Shown here: piece by piece, positions 23,415 to 34,870 of the stretch | Numbering within the stretch: position 1 is the first letter of the stretch | How the letters are laid out: each line of letters begins with the position of its first letter | DNA from: Palaemon carinicauda | Taxonomy: Eukaryota > Arthropoda > Malacostraca > Decapoda > Palaemonidae | Direction: 5' to 3' | DNA length: 64,000 nt | Assembly (NCBI RefSeq): GCF_036898095.1 | Contig: NC_090729.1 | Span: 81,512,571-81,576,570, forward strand | The notes under the pieces: generated by a model | Database searches by the model: none | Seen by the model: only the letters and a program-made list of their open reading frames with translations | What the model was told of the DNA's origin: nothing | Program-made: the position numbers and the translations under genes

Positions 23415-26102
23415 CCTATCAGTAGCTTTCTAAGGGATATTTGGCTACAGTGATATTCCCAGAGTATTTACCTTTAGGTCTCCAGAATTTTAACTCCTGG
23501 CGCGAATATCCTTAAAATTTCTCTTATGGATATAGCATAAATCAGGGGACGTATATCTTGATACGACACATAACAATCTTCACCCCGAATAGCGTTTACG
23601 CTTCGAGGGGGAAAAGTGGAAAAATAGAAGGGGAGTCATTATCAAGGTTACCCTTCCTCCCGTACTGCTATTGAGTATGTAGATGGCACTGTATCCAAGA
23701 TGGCGCTTAGTCCTATTTTTTAGCAGTTTCGCACGGTGGTTTTCCCTGTTGCTCTAATGTTTGTGGTCGATATTTAAGGATTTAACCATGCAATCTCCAA
23801 CTTCTTCTGCCTCTGGAAAGTTGAGTATTTATTCTTTACAGTATATAATTTTTAGCTACTGCTTCACAGTGAAATTAGAGTAATTTTAAGTGTTAGGAGC
23901 TTTGCCGATCACCGGAGGTGCCATGGGCGCTGTCGTTCAAAATACATGTGTTATTTAGTTAGCCGAACGACTTTCCCGGTTGTAATAGCATGTATATTTT
24001 TCAAGCTATTCTATTAAGTAATTACTAGGAAGTTATATATTATGTCGATTGTATTCTTTAGAGTTTCGGCGATTTAGGTAACCGAACCTCACCCGCGCTA
24101 GGCTTCCTAGCCTACGCGCTTCAGTTTACTGTCATGCATGATATAGGACAACATTCCTAGTTGTAATAGCATTAATAAAATATGAAGCTATTTAGGCACA
24201 TTATACTTGTAAAGATATATACATAAAATTTCATATATTTCCTCTTCCTATCGATTGTATACGTTAGAGTTTCGGTGATTTAGGTAACCGAAATCTCACC
24301 CTGCGCTAGGCTAGCTAGCCTATGTGCTTTAGTATACTTTCATACATGTTCCCAGTTTACCCTCGTGTATCGTTTTATCAATTCATAAGGAGATAGATAT
24401 CTCCTAGAAATATTATATAACTCGATACTCGTCTCCAGTGAAGATTTAAGGGTAATCCCTTCTCCCTCTGAGTGCTGTCCTGGGCGACAACCCTATTTTG
24501 GTCATGCCTAGAGTAGACACATAGGCTTAACTAGGCTAGGGTTTTTTGTCTCTTACCCTTGCTGGCGGGTAGCCGGTTTTGGGTTTCTTGACAGAACATC
24601 AGAGTATTCAGTCTTTTGCCGGTGGCAGATCAGCAGGGTGAGTAGTCACTCCCCTGCCTACTTTCAGCTGCTGGCATAGGAGGCTATGCCTCCCTAGGCC
24701 GCACTTGAAGTGGTTGTATGACGCCGCCATCTTCTCCCCTGCATTCTAGAAGACTAGTCCTGTGTTGGCAGACCCTAGGCTGAAGAATAGACATTCTTCT
24801 GCCGCCTAGGATGGTGCTGACACTGAAACAATGTTTCTTCCGTGTTGAGAGGTGGCGGCAATCCTGCTGCCTCCTCTTAACACCATTTCGGCAGACCCTA
24901 GGCTAAAGAATAGATATTCTTCTGCCGCCTAGGATGGCACCAATATCGAAACAGAGTTTCTTCTTTGTGTCGTAGGGCGGCAACCCTGCCGCCTTCTTCC
25001 ACACTTTATACAGGCCCCTTTTTCCTGCACACTCTGTCCTTTAGCGATGGCCTAGCCATCGCAACCCTGTGGCCGTCGTCCTACAATCTCACCGTTTGCC
25101 GGGTAGGTTGTGGGGCCAGCCGGGCTCCTACATAAGCAGCTGTTTAGTTGCTCAGTCTTCCCTTAGGGACGGAAGGTTCCGGGGAAAAGCTGTGCAGGAT
25201 GTAACGGCTACCGGTGGGAGACCCCTGTCCTGTAGAGTGTTCTTCAGTCCTCTCTTGGACTGCCATCCACATACCCGGGACCGGCAGTGACTGGCAACGG
25301 TTTTGTGGTTGGATGGAAGCCTGAATGATACATTCTCCCCTTCCATTTGAATCCTCATTCTGGAGGAAGACAATAAGATTAAATACTTACACCCTTAATA
25401 ATTGTTGACAAACATTAATAAGGTAACCCTTCACTCCATGTTTTCTCTCTCTCTGTTAGCTAGTGCCGCCAGGTACTTCACTGGATGGGTCGGTGCCGTC
25501 AGGTACTAACCCAGTCGACAGCATGCCGGCTGGGCCGGTGCTGCCAGGTACTTCCCCAGCTGGCGGATCGTGCCGCCAAGTGCTAGCCTAGCCGGCAACA
25601 TGCTGGCTAAACTACAGTATATGATTATACAGTAGCCAGTTTATTTGCAGTATAGATCATACCACAGACAGAAAACTATAGTATATATAATACAGTAGTT
25701 ATTTTCCAACATACCCTGTGTATCCTTGCACAGTCTATAGTTGAGACCAGTCATATATTGAAAGAAAAGATTTCTTTTAACACACTGATAGCTGATCAGT
25801 TACCATTTACCCCACATTATTAAAACCTTGGGAAAGGTCAGTGTTAAGTTACACTTATCTGCCCCTAGGGGTTAGAATTCTTCCCTTAGGTTTCCTGAAT
25901 AGGAAAACTCTAAGGCTTTAATTTTGGGGGAGGTCACAGCAATTGGCTGGACAGGAAACACAAGTATGTGTCTTTCCTAGTTCCTTTCTAGCTTGACTAT
26001 CCTAAGCTATAATGATTAAAAAATTAATAGTAATATTTTACATAATTCTTTATCAGGTGAGATAAACTACCGCATACTCCTTTAATTTTCCTCTCTTTAC
26101 AG
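23374..26102 (+). other. DIRS copy 2 5' leader with tandem duplications
   Basis: 2.7 kb non-coding leader. Two internal tandem duplications are visible: a ~206-bp unit (gagtttcgg at 24061 and again at 24267) and a ~123-bp unit (gcagaccctaggct at 24768 and 24891) containing 'ttcttctgccgcctaggatg'. Near the ORF1 side are the CCGGC/TGCCGCC palindromes (about 25460-25620), and the leader ends in cctctctttacag, a splice-acceptor-like tract. The leader is conserved in order in all copies. Confidence 0.75.
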
Positions 26103-28027
26103 GAGGACCAATTGAAGTGCAAAGTCGTCTTCTGCAACGTCAGGAGTAAGGACTTTTACGGCCATTTAGAGTGCAGAGCTCATGCCCCCTGCACTGCTTC
26201 TAAGCAAGCTCTTCAGTATGACCCGCAAGACTGCAACATATGCAAGGCCTTGGTTACCGAAGCCTTTGATGACCCCAAGTCACCGGAGTCAAGGGATGCA
26301 GCACGAGAAAAGCTACATAGATGGGTACCTTCCAAACGAACGTATGCGTAACTTGCTGTTCCCTGAAGTGTGTATGGAAGCTGTCATACCCCAACCTCGA
26401 TCCAAGATTTCATGCGTCCAGATTACCATAGAATCGGAAATCTCCGACGCATTTCAAGGCATGGACATCCATCAAGAGGAGAGGATATCTGAAGTGTCCA
26501 TAGACACTGAGAAGGTTCTTCTGAGGGAAGGTCGTGAGGAGGAGTCTACGTTGACTCCAGAAGAAGATGAAGAAGTCAACTCGGAGTCCATTCCGTCGGT
26601 ACCGGCTCAGGAGCCGTTAACTTCAACATCTTCTGCCCTTCCATCAGATGACATGAGACAGGCACTGGCCAATCTTATAGTGCTGATGGAGAGCCTTCGC
26701 AAACAAGGTGAAGAAAGGGAGGCGAAACTTGAGAGACAAATTGCCCAACTCTCTGCCTCCCGTGGGTCTCACAAGAGACTTAGGGTTCAAGACCTCCCAA
26801 CCTGCTCTGAAACTAATCCCTGGAGGTATGCTGAGTACATGCCAATCACGAGTGGCAAACTCTTTATTTCAGAGAAGTTGGGAGCCGTCCCTATCGAGGA
26901 TGTTCAGTTCTGGCCAAGCTTCAACGCTTACCCAGACTGCTTCATCTGTCTGAAGCTGGAACCAGCATTGAAGGAAGAGACGGAACCTAAGGAGGTCATA
27001 GTATTTGACCAAGGCACAAGCTCTTTTGGCAAATAGCCTGAAGCAGGTGGGCTACACTAACTCTAAGGGTCAGCCCTCAGCCAGAAACATCCCACCTTTC
27101 TTGCTCCAGCTTCAATAGCCTTCCCGTTTACATCAAAAGCTCTTAAAGCTGCCGTTAAGGCAATAGAGACAGGCAAGCCTTGTCCTACACGTGATGATTG
27201 TAGACCCTTGTCATTAGCCCTGCCCATGGAGGACAAGGATTGGAAGGAAGTTCACCTTACCTTCTCAGTTGGGAAGTTGGAGGCAGATATCGCTGGATGT
27301 CAGTGCAACGAAAATCTCCCAAATCTGTCTGACTTTCTCTTGCGTAGGGAGCAAGAAACGAAGGAAATACTAGCGGCATCTCTATCCCAACAGAACTGTT
27401 TAGAGATGACTGCAGGCCTAAATAGTACACCGGATATGAACATGGCCATGGCCAAGATGCACATGGCCACCTTGTTAAAAGACCTGTATGGCTTTATCAA
27501 AGCCAGAAGGGGATGTTGAGAGTTTGTGTTCGCTTCAGCAGTGGTAAAACACGAACCCCTTGAAGCTGATAACTTCCAATATCTGGGGTAAGGACCTCTT
27601 CCCAAGTGAAGTGGGCAAGGAGGTAGTTGACAAGACCGCCATGGAGAAAAGAAACCTTCTCCAGAAGTGGGGCATGTCAGCTAAGAGGAAGTGTACTCCA
27701 GATGAGGGTCCCCAGCCCAAGAAGAAGACTAAGAGACCCAGATTACCCTCTCGGCCTGCCAAACAACAACAACAACAACATCCCACAGTTACCATGACCG
27801 CGGTGCCCCAAGTGGTTGCTCAACCTCCAACCACTTACCAGATGGTACCTCAACAGCTGGTTGCCCAGTCCCCAGAATTTAACCTTTCGTTTGAGAGGCA
27901 AACCACTACCTTTCGTCCCAAAGGTAGAGGCTCTAAGCAGGGCTCCTCAAAATACCCCCAACGAGGTAAGGGTGGTAAGGGAGGACGCGGTCAGGGAGGT
28001 AAATCCTACGGACAAGCGAAGCAATGA
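26103..28027 (+). pseudogene. DIRS copy 2 ORF1, gag-like
   Basis: N-terminal Cys/His region (FCNVRSKDFYGHLECRAH and CNIC) at 26115-26260, then a frame change near 26330, a long open part to 27036 (acidic Ser/Thr-rich middle, coiled-coil-like REEREAKLERQ stretch, SETNPWRYAEYM block), another break, FSVGKLEADIAG to 27519 ending in a stop, and the C-terminal part to 28027 with a run of Gln and an RG/KG-rich tail ending GGKSYGQAKQ. Role inferred as structural RNA-binding protein. ORF2 overlaps its end in another frame, as in the other copies. Confidence 0.75.
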
Positions 28028-28028
28028 G

Positions 28029-29593
28029 ATGCTTCAGGTGGGAGGGAGGCTCCAACAATTTCAGGATCGTTGGACCTTCGATCTCTGGGTCCACAGCCTA
28101 ATCAAGAACGGACTTGGATGGAGCTGGAGCGAGGCTCCACCATCATTTCCTTAATTCTTCCAACACTCCACCCCCTCACTGGAAGAATATACCCTAGAAC
28201 TATTGAGCAAACGGGTAATAAGGAGGGCAAAGTCCATCAAATTCCAAGGAAGGCATATTCCAGAGCCATGCCCTTCGGACTAAACAAAGCCCCAAGGATT
28301 TTCACGAAACTTGCAGACGCAGTCGTTCAACAACTAAGCCTAGAAGGTGTTCAGGTAGCAGCGTACCTGGACGACTGGCTGGTGTGGGCAGCATCCAGGA
28401 CGGCTTATATGCAAGCATCCAAGAAAGTGATCCAGTTCCTGGAACATCTGGGATTCCAGATCAACTTCAAGAAGTCTCGACTCTCTCCGGCTCAAGAGTT
28501 TCAATGGCTGGGAATCCATTGGAACTTGAAGTCACACCGTCTCTCCATTCCCCCAGGGAAGAGGAGAGAGATTGCAGGATCTTTCAAGAGACTACTGAAA
28601 TCCGACAGGATCTCAAGACGCCAATAGGAAAGAGTACTGGGCTCTCTCCAGTTTGCAGCAGTGACAGACCCAGTGCCAAAAGCGCAATTAAAAGATGTGT
28701 CAGGAGACTGGAGAAGATACGCATCAAACGCTCGAAGAGATCAAAGAAGACCGATACCGACCTTACTACGATCACTTCTCAAACCATGGTCGAAGGTCAA
28801 GAACCTAAAGAGAACCGTGCCCTTGCAACCACCTCCACCATCAGTCATCATCCACACGGATGCCTCGACGGAAGGATAGGTAGGTCATTCCCATCAACGG
28901 AAAGTACAAGGGACCTGGTCTTCTCTATTCAAGACCTTCCACATCAACATTTTGGAGGCCATGGCAGTATTTTTGACGTTAAAGAAACTCTCCCCTCGCA
29001 GATCAGCCCACATCAGGCTGATCCTGAACAGCGAAGTGATAATGAGATGTCTGAATCATCAAGGCTCGAGATTGCCCTAAATCAACCAAGTGATATTGGC
29101 CATCTTCCGCTTGGCGGAAAAGAAGAGATGGCATTTATCAGCAGTTCACCTTCAAGGGTTTCGCAATGTGACAGCGGACGCTCTATCTAGGCTCACGCCG
29201 ATAAAGTCAGAATTGTCCCTAGACGCAGACTCATTCTCCTTCATCTTGCATCAAGCCACGGAACTGCAGATCGACCTCTTCGCGACGACCTACAACAATA
29301 AACTACCTCATTATGTAGCCCCATATGAGGACCCTCTAGCAGAGGCGACGGACGCCATGTCCCTCGACTGGAACAGATGGAACAGGATTTACCAGTTCCC
29401 TCCAACCGATCTCTTAATGAAGGTCCTCAACAAGCTGAGATCCTTTCGGGGAACAGCAGCTCTAGTGGCTCCCAAGTGGCCAAAGAGCAACTGGTTCCCT
29501 CTGGTATTGGAACTGAAGCTGAGGGTAGTCCCTCTTCCAGACCCAGCACTGTCTCAACAGGTCCAGAAGTCGACTGTCTCCGCTTCATCATAG
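28029..29593 (+). pseudogene. DIRS copy 2 ORF2, RT-RNase H with deletion
   Basis: Opens at MLQVGGRL (28029). A stop at 28152-28154 follows, then the IKFQG block, after which about 100 residues present in copy 3 are missing: the sequence jumps at about 28250 to RAMPFGLNKAP. The catalytic YLDDWLVWA remains (about 28365). A TAG at 28625-28627 and a TAG replacing Trp near 28880 interrupt the frame. RNase H keeps HTDAS and NILEAMAV, but LILNSEV has Asn for the catalytic Asp; NVTADALSRL is present (about 29165). Confidence 0.88.
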
Positions 29594-30592
29594 AGAACCT
29601 AAAACCTTCATCTCATGATTTTCTCTCCCTAGCAGTAAAGAAAAGTTTTGGGATCTCAAAAGGCAGTATAGACTTCTTAGAAGAATACAAGTCTCAGTCA
29701 ACTAGGAGACAATATGAATCGTCTTGGAAAAAGTGGGTTGCTTTCGTCAAAGCAAAAGGACCAAAAGAAATCTCATTGGACTTCTGTCTGTCCTTTATCC
29801 ACCTTCATAGACAAGGTCTGGCAGCCAACACAATAACTATGTGTAAGTCGGCTCTGACTAGACCTCTGCTATATGCCTTCCAAGTAGACCTGTCAAATGA
29901 AATCTTTAACAAGATCCCTAAGGCGTGCTCTAGACTTAGGCCTGCAACCCCTCCGAAGCCTATTTCATGGTTCTTGGACAAGGTCCTACACTATGCTTCA
30001 ACAGTGGACAATGAGAATTGCTCTCTGAAAGACCTGACTCAAAAAGTAATTTTCCTGTTCTTTATAGCCTCGGGGTCTAGAGTTAGTGAAATAGTGGCCC
30101 TATCCGGAGATGAGGGCCATATTCAGTTCACAGGAGTGAGAGAACTGAACCTTTTTCCCGATCCAACCTTTCTCGCCAAGAACGAGCTACCCACTAAGAG
30201 ATGGTGTCCCTGGAGAATCTGCCCTCTAAAGGAAGATGTCTCACTGTGTCCAGTAGAATGTCTAAAGTTTCTATCTTCGAAGAACTTCAGACTCCAGGGG
30301 AGGACAGTTCTTTAAAGGAGAAACTTCAGGATCAAACTTATTCCTAAAGCAACTGAGGGCAAAGCTCACCTGCTTTATTCGCAGAGCGGATCCTGACAGT
30401 ACACCCGCAGGTCATGATCCAAGGAAAATTGCTTCATCACTGAACTTTTTTCAGTATATGGACTTTGAGCGTCTTCACTCACACACTGGATGGAAGTCAT
30501 CCAGAGTATTCTATAAACATTAGGCGAAGCAAGTGCATGAATTAAAGCATTACGTGGTGGTGGCAGTTAATGTATTAAAACCTGTCATTTAG
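29377..30592 (+). pseudogene. DIRS copy 2 ORF3, tyrosine recombinase
   Basis: Overlaps the end of ORF2 in another frame. The N-terminal DNA-binding part carries STRRQYESSWKKW. The catalytic Arg (GSRVSEIVAL, about 30075) and HDPRK (about 30415) are present. The frame is shifted near 30265 and ends at 30315 unless read in the next frame. The conserved Tyr codon (TAT in copies 1 and 4, TAC in copy 3) is TAG at 30521-30523; the remainder runs in frame to the stop at 30590-30592. It cannot be active as it stands. Confidence 0.88.
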
Positions 30593-31505
30593 TGCTGCGA
30601 TGAACAGTGAATTGATTTGGACTATCAATTTTTCGGGTGAAGGTGTTGACACCTCTTAGTGCAATACTTGTTAAGTGAGTGTCACCAGGGTGACACTAAG
30701 GACTGTTCAAATTATTTCAGGTGGAGAAATACTGTATAGAGATAACACTTGTCCCATGTGTACTTTACACAGTATTGATAATATTCAACATTACAGGAAA
30801 CTATATTAGAAAATTTATTAAATTTTCAAATTCATATGTGGCACTAATCAAATTTTTTCCCTTTCAGGTGGAAACAAAATTTTTTCTGTTTTATGTTGAA
30901 TCGTATGTTTCTCAGTACATATGTTAACACATGTTACTTGATGTTTTCCTTTATTATCAATAAATGATTATCAATGTATATTTGTGTCTTATTTCGCCCT
31001 ACATTTGATAAGAAATAAAAGTATGCCAGAGTTTTGATATCCTAAATAAAACTGCATATATTAATGTCTGGACATTACATATAGCTGATACTTTTGTTCC
31101 TACACGAGATACAAACAATATCTAGTGAGGCTATGTTCCAATACGTTATATGAACAGTGAAACTTTTGTATAACTATTTGATTCTATATTCCAACATGAT
31201 ATACAAATCGTGACACTCCTGTATATATAGTTGATGCTATGTTGTTCATACATTATATGCAAGCCTTGAGACTCCTTTCCTATGTCTAGTATGATTCTTC
31301 CCTGCAGCGGCCAGGAAGCACTAACTTTGTCTATGATTAGTAGTAATGACGTATAACGGTAACATCATATGTATCAATGGTATGGATGAACATAGGAAAA
31401 TTTGTCCCAAGGTTGAGGCACCTATAAAAATCCACAGGTACAGTATTTTCTTGTAATTCTCTGGTAAACTTCCATCAGGATGACATGGCTTGAGCCCAAA
31501 AAACA
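30593..31505 (+). other. DIRS copy 2 3' region
   Basis: Non-coding. 'gtcaccagggtgacac' lies near 30680. From about 31070 to 31290 a degenerate ~53-60-bp motif (ttcc/ttgttca...atatga/atatgc...actcctgtata) is repeated three to four times. The end holds 'gacgtataacggtaac', 'gtcccaaggttgaggc' and the inverted terminus shared with copies 1 and 3. Confidence 0.65.
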
Positions 31506-32005
31506 GATTTTGAGCGAAGCGAAAAATCTATTTTTGGGTGAGATAGCCATATCGTACTGATGGAAGGTTCCTTTAAGTAGCTTCCTAGGGTATATTTCAC
31601 TACAGTGATATTCCCAGAGAATATTTAACTTAAGGTCTCCAGAATTCTAACTCCTGGCACGAATATCCTTAAAGTTTCCCTTAAGGATATCGCATAATAT
31701 CAGGGGACGTATTCTTGACACGCCACATAGCAATCTGCACCCCGCATAGCGTTTACGCTTCGAGGGGGGAAAGTGGCAAAATAAAAGAGGAGCCGTTAAT
31801 GAGGTTCCCTTCCTCCGTAACTGTTTGAGTACTCAGGTGGCGCCACCATCGCCGCCATCTTTATTCCTTGTAGCGTTGAGCCGGTGCTACATATACAGTA
31901 TTATTGGGAGGGATCCTGCCAAGGCCTTTCATATAAAGGAGGGCGGGTCCATCAGGACGACATGGCTATCTCACCCAAAAATAGATTTTTTGCTTCACTC
32001 AAATC
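31506..32005. mobile_element. MITE-like element with DIRS-type termini, copy 2
   Basis: 500 bp, same design as 8131-8640: starts gattttgagcgaagcg, ends cttcactcaaatc, with ~60-bp inverted ends. It lies exactly between the 3' ends of DIRS copies 2 and 3, whose own inverted termini extend the palindrome on both sides (about 31301-32190). A 70-codon frame inside is not supported as a gene. Confidence 0.7.
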
Positions 32006-32180
32006 CCGTTTTTTGGGCTCAGGCCATGTTGTCCTGATGGAAGTTTACCAGAGCATTAATGTATTCGTGGATTTTCCAATCGTGGCTTAACCTCAAGACA
32101 ATATTTCCATGGTCACTTAGACCTTAGAGACCTATGACGTTACCGTTATACGTCATTGATTCTAATCATGAACTATGTTA

Positions 32181-32878
32181 TGTTAGAAACCAAAAAATAA
32201 ATTAGAGATACGAGTTGCAAAAGAAATGGAAAGCAAAACTGTTTCCTTATAAGGAATACAGTTAACGTTAAATTAATTAATTCAATCAGAAAGGATTGAT
32301 ATTTGTGTCCGACTGTGGGGAATAGCCGTTCGGTCGTTAGCTTGACTCGAAGCTTTACCTATTTTTCTAAATAAATTAAAAGCAAATAACTTAATGCTAC
32401 TTATTATAGTAACTATTAGCGTTAATGATAAGTAAAATGAATAATAAAATTAAATTTATGAATTAAATGACTTAAATTAGTAATTGCCTAATAGGCCTTA
32501 AGTTCGCGCGTGCGTAATATGTACCTGTCAAAGGTAAGAAGTAAATTACCTCGAAGGTTACCACAGCCACGGCGAACAGTTCCAATAAAAAGTACTCAGT
32601 GGAAAGGCCGGCATCTTCATAGAATATTAACTCTGAACAAAACTAAACGTTCAAACTCCAAGACAACGACAATTTTGGAACACGACAATGTCAACCTTTG
32701 TGATAAGTGATCTATATTATTCTGTATCTTAGGACATGTCTAGGGAAAAGGGTAATGTACGGCAATATCACAAAGTTTTATTAGTGGATCTACTCTTTAA
32801 TGTAAGTTGTTTTGATTGTTGAATAATTGTTTTGTTCATTAAATATAAGTAAGGTTGAAATTAAAATAAATTCCAACA
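32181..32878. mobile_element. Solo LTR (698 bp)
   Basis: Starts TGTTAGAAACC and ends ATTCCAACA (TG...CA with longer inverted ends TGTT/AACA). It is flanked by GTTA at 32177-32180 and 32879-32882. Without it the flanks join to match the DIRS 3' region at about 8820. There is no internal coding sequence, so this is best read as an LTR left by recombination between two LTRs. Its orientation and family are unknown; it does not resemble the Gypsy LTR above. A 66-codon frame inside (32510-32710) has no recognisable motif. Confidence 0.8.
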
Positions 32879-32882
32879 GTTA

Positions 32883-33653
32883 GGGCCTCCTGTCCCCTAC
32901 AGGGAAGAGTCATCCTAGACTCGGGAAAAGTCTCGAAGTTTGCATATTTCATATGACCAACCTAGCAACCAAAGGGGCATACAGGTCTCGCTGTATGCCT
33001 TTAGCCAAAGTTTGTATTTTCAAAACGAACAAAGGTTCACATAAGCCACCATACCATCCAAAGTATATCAGCTCAGCTGTATACCACAACAGATAAGTTT
33101 ATATCCATGTCGAAACAAGGTATGCATGGGCAGAAAAGGTTTGTATACATTTAGGAATAAAGTTACTACAGTTGTTCAATGTTATTATGCAGAATAATAA
33201 GGAATAAAAAAAAGTGATGCTCATACATAACTTTATTTATATATGTTTGGGGCGAAATAAGACGCAAAAAACAATTAGACATTTATTGGCTATCAATAGA
33301 TAGTAATTCATCATGCATTTCATAATAACAGAAAATGCAAGCGAATAAAAATTAATAAACATAGAAAATACAGGCCAGATCAGAAATACTTGTTTTATCT
33401 GAAAACAAAAGTTCATACCACTCAATTGGAAATTCAATAATTTTCTAATATATTTCTGAGAAAGTCTGTGTATTTACACTTGTGTAAAAACACACGGCAC
33501 TGGTGTTGAAGTCTATGTTTCTTAACCTTTAGACACTGGAACAGTCCATAATGTCACCTTGATGACATTTCACTTACCATGTTGCACTGTAATGTGCCAA
33601 CTTGTACACACTATAGAATTATAGTCCCAATTAATTCACTATTCCTCGCAGCA
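32883..33653 (-). other. DIRS copy 3 3' region
   Basis: Non-coding, parallel to 12553-13131 and 30593-31470. It has 'caccttgatgacatttc' near 33560 and 'cacacggcac' near 33490, matching the other copies. No supported gene. Confidence 0.65.
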
Positions 33654-34870
33654 CTAAGCAACAGGTTTTAGTACACTACCTGCCGCCACCACGTATCTCT
33701 TTAATTCTTGCACTTGCTTCGTGTATTGCTTGAAAAACACTCTGGATGACTTCCATTCAGTATACGAGCGAAGATGCTTGAAATCCATGAGCTGGAAAAA
33801 ATTCAACGATTATGCAATTTTCCTAGGATCATGACCTGCGGGTGTACTGTCAGGATCCGCTCTGCGAATGAAGTAGGTGATCTTCACCCTTAGTTGTTTC
33901 AGGGATAAGTTTGAGCCCGATGTTTCTCCTTTAAAGAGCTGTCCTCCCCTGAAGTCTGAAGTTCTACAAAGATAGACCTTTAGACACTCCACTGGACACA
34001 GCGAGACATCTTCCTTCAGAGGGCAGATTCTCCAGAGACCCCACCTCCTGGTGGGTACCTCGTTCTTGGCGAGAAACTTTAGGTCAGGAAAGAGATTCAG
34101 TTCTCCCACTTCAGTAAACTGGATATGGCCCTCTTCCCGAGAAAGGGCCACTATCTCACTAACTCTAGCCCCTGAGGCTAGGGCAAACAAGAATATAACT
34201 TTTTGAGTCAAATCTTTCAGAGAGCAATTCTCGTTGTCCAATATCGAGGCAAAGTGTAGTACCTTATCCAAGGACCATGAAATAGGGTTTGGAGGTGCTG
34301 CAGGCTTAAGCCTAGCACAGGCCTTAGGGATTTTGTTAAAGATTTCATTAGAAAAGTCTACTTGGAAAGCATAAAGCAAAGGTCTAGTCAAGGCAGATTT
34401 ACACGTAGTTATCGTGTTGGCTGCTAAACCTTGTTCATGAAGATGAATAAGGAAAGATAAAAAGAAATCTGTTGAGATTTTTTTGGTTTTCTTGCCTTGA
34501 CAAAAGCAACCCACTTCTTCCAAGACGATTCATATTGCCTTCTGGTAGATTTAGACTTATATTCCTCTAAGAAGTCTATACTTTCTTTCGAAATCCCAAA
34601 CCTTTTCCTCACTACTAAGGAGAGAAAATCATGAGGTGAAGGTCTTGGGTTTTCTGTAATGAAGCAGAGACAGTCGACTTCTGTACTTGTTGAGTCAGAA
34701 CTGGGTCCGGCAGAGGAATCAGCCTCAGCTGCAATTCCAATACTAGAGGGAACCAGTTGCTCCGGGGCCACTTGGGAGCCACTAGGGCTGCTGTTCCTTG
34801 AAAAGATCTCAGCTTGTTGAGGACCTTCATCAGCAGGTTGGCTGGAGGGAACAGATAAATCCTGGTCCAT
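33654..34870 (-). pseudogene. DIRS copy 3 ORF3, tyrosine recombinase
   Basis: N-terminal part open in 34424-34870 (RKRFGISKESIDFLEEYKSK), then a frameshift near 34490, and 33810-34523 carrying the catalytic Arg in SGARVSEIVAL and GHDPRKIA. A TAA at 33810-33812 follows that block. Reading on in frame gives WKSSRVFFKQY with the conserved Tyr (33723-33725) and the final stop at 33654. All four catalytic positions are present, but the gene is cut by one frameshift and one stop. Confidence 0.9.

Larger units (their letters stand above)
23374..31505 (+). mobile_element. DIRS1-like retrotransposon copy 2
   Basis: About 8.1 kb, plus strand, not interrupted by other elements: 5' terminus 'ccatgccgtcctgatgg' at 23390, 2.7-kb leader, ORF1, ORF2, ORF3, 0.9-kb 3' region, 3' inverted terminus 'ccatcaggatgacatgg' at 31472. 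It best shows the element's layout, but every ORF is broken, including a ~100-residue deletion in the RT and a stop at the recombinase Tyr. Confidence 0.9.
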
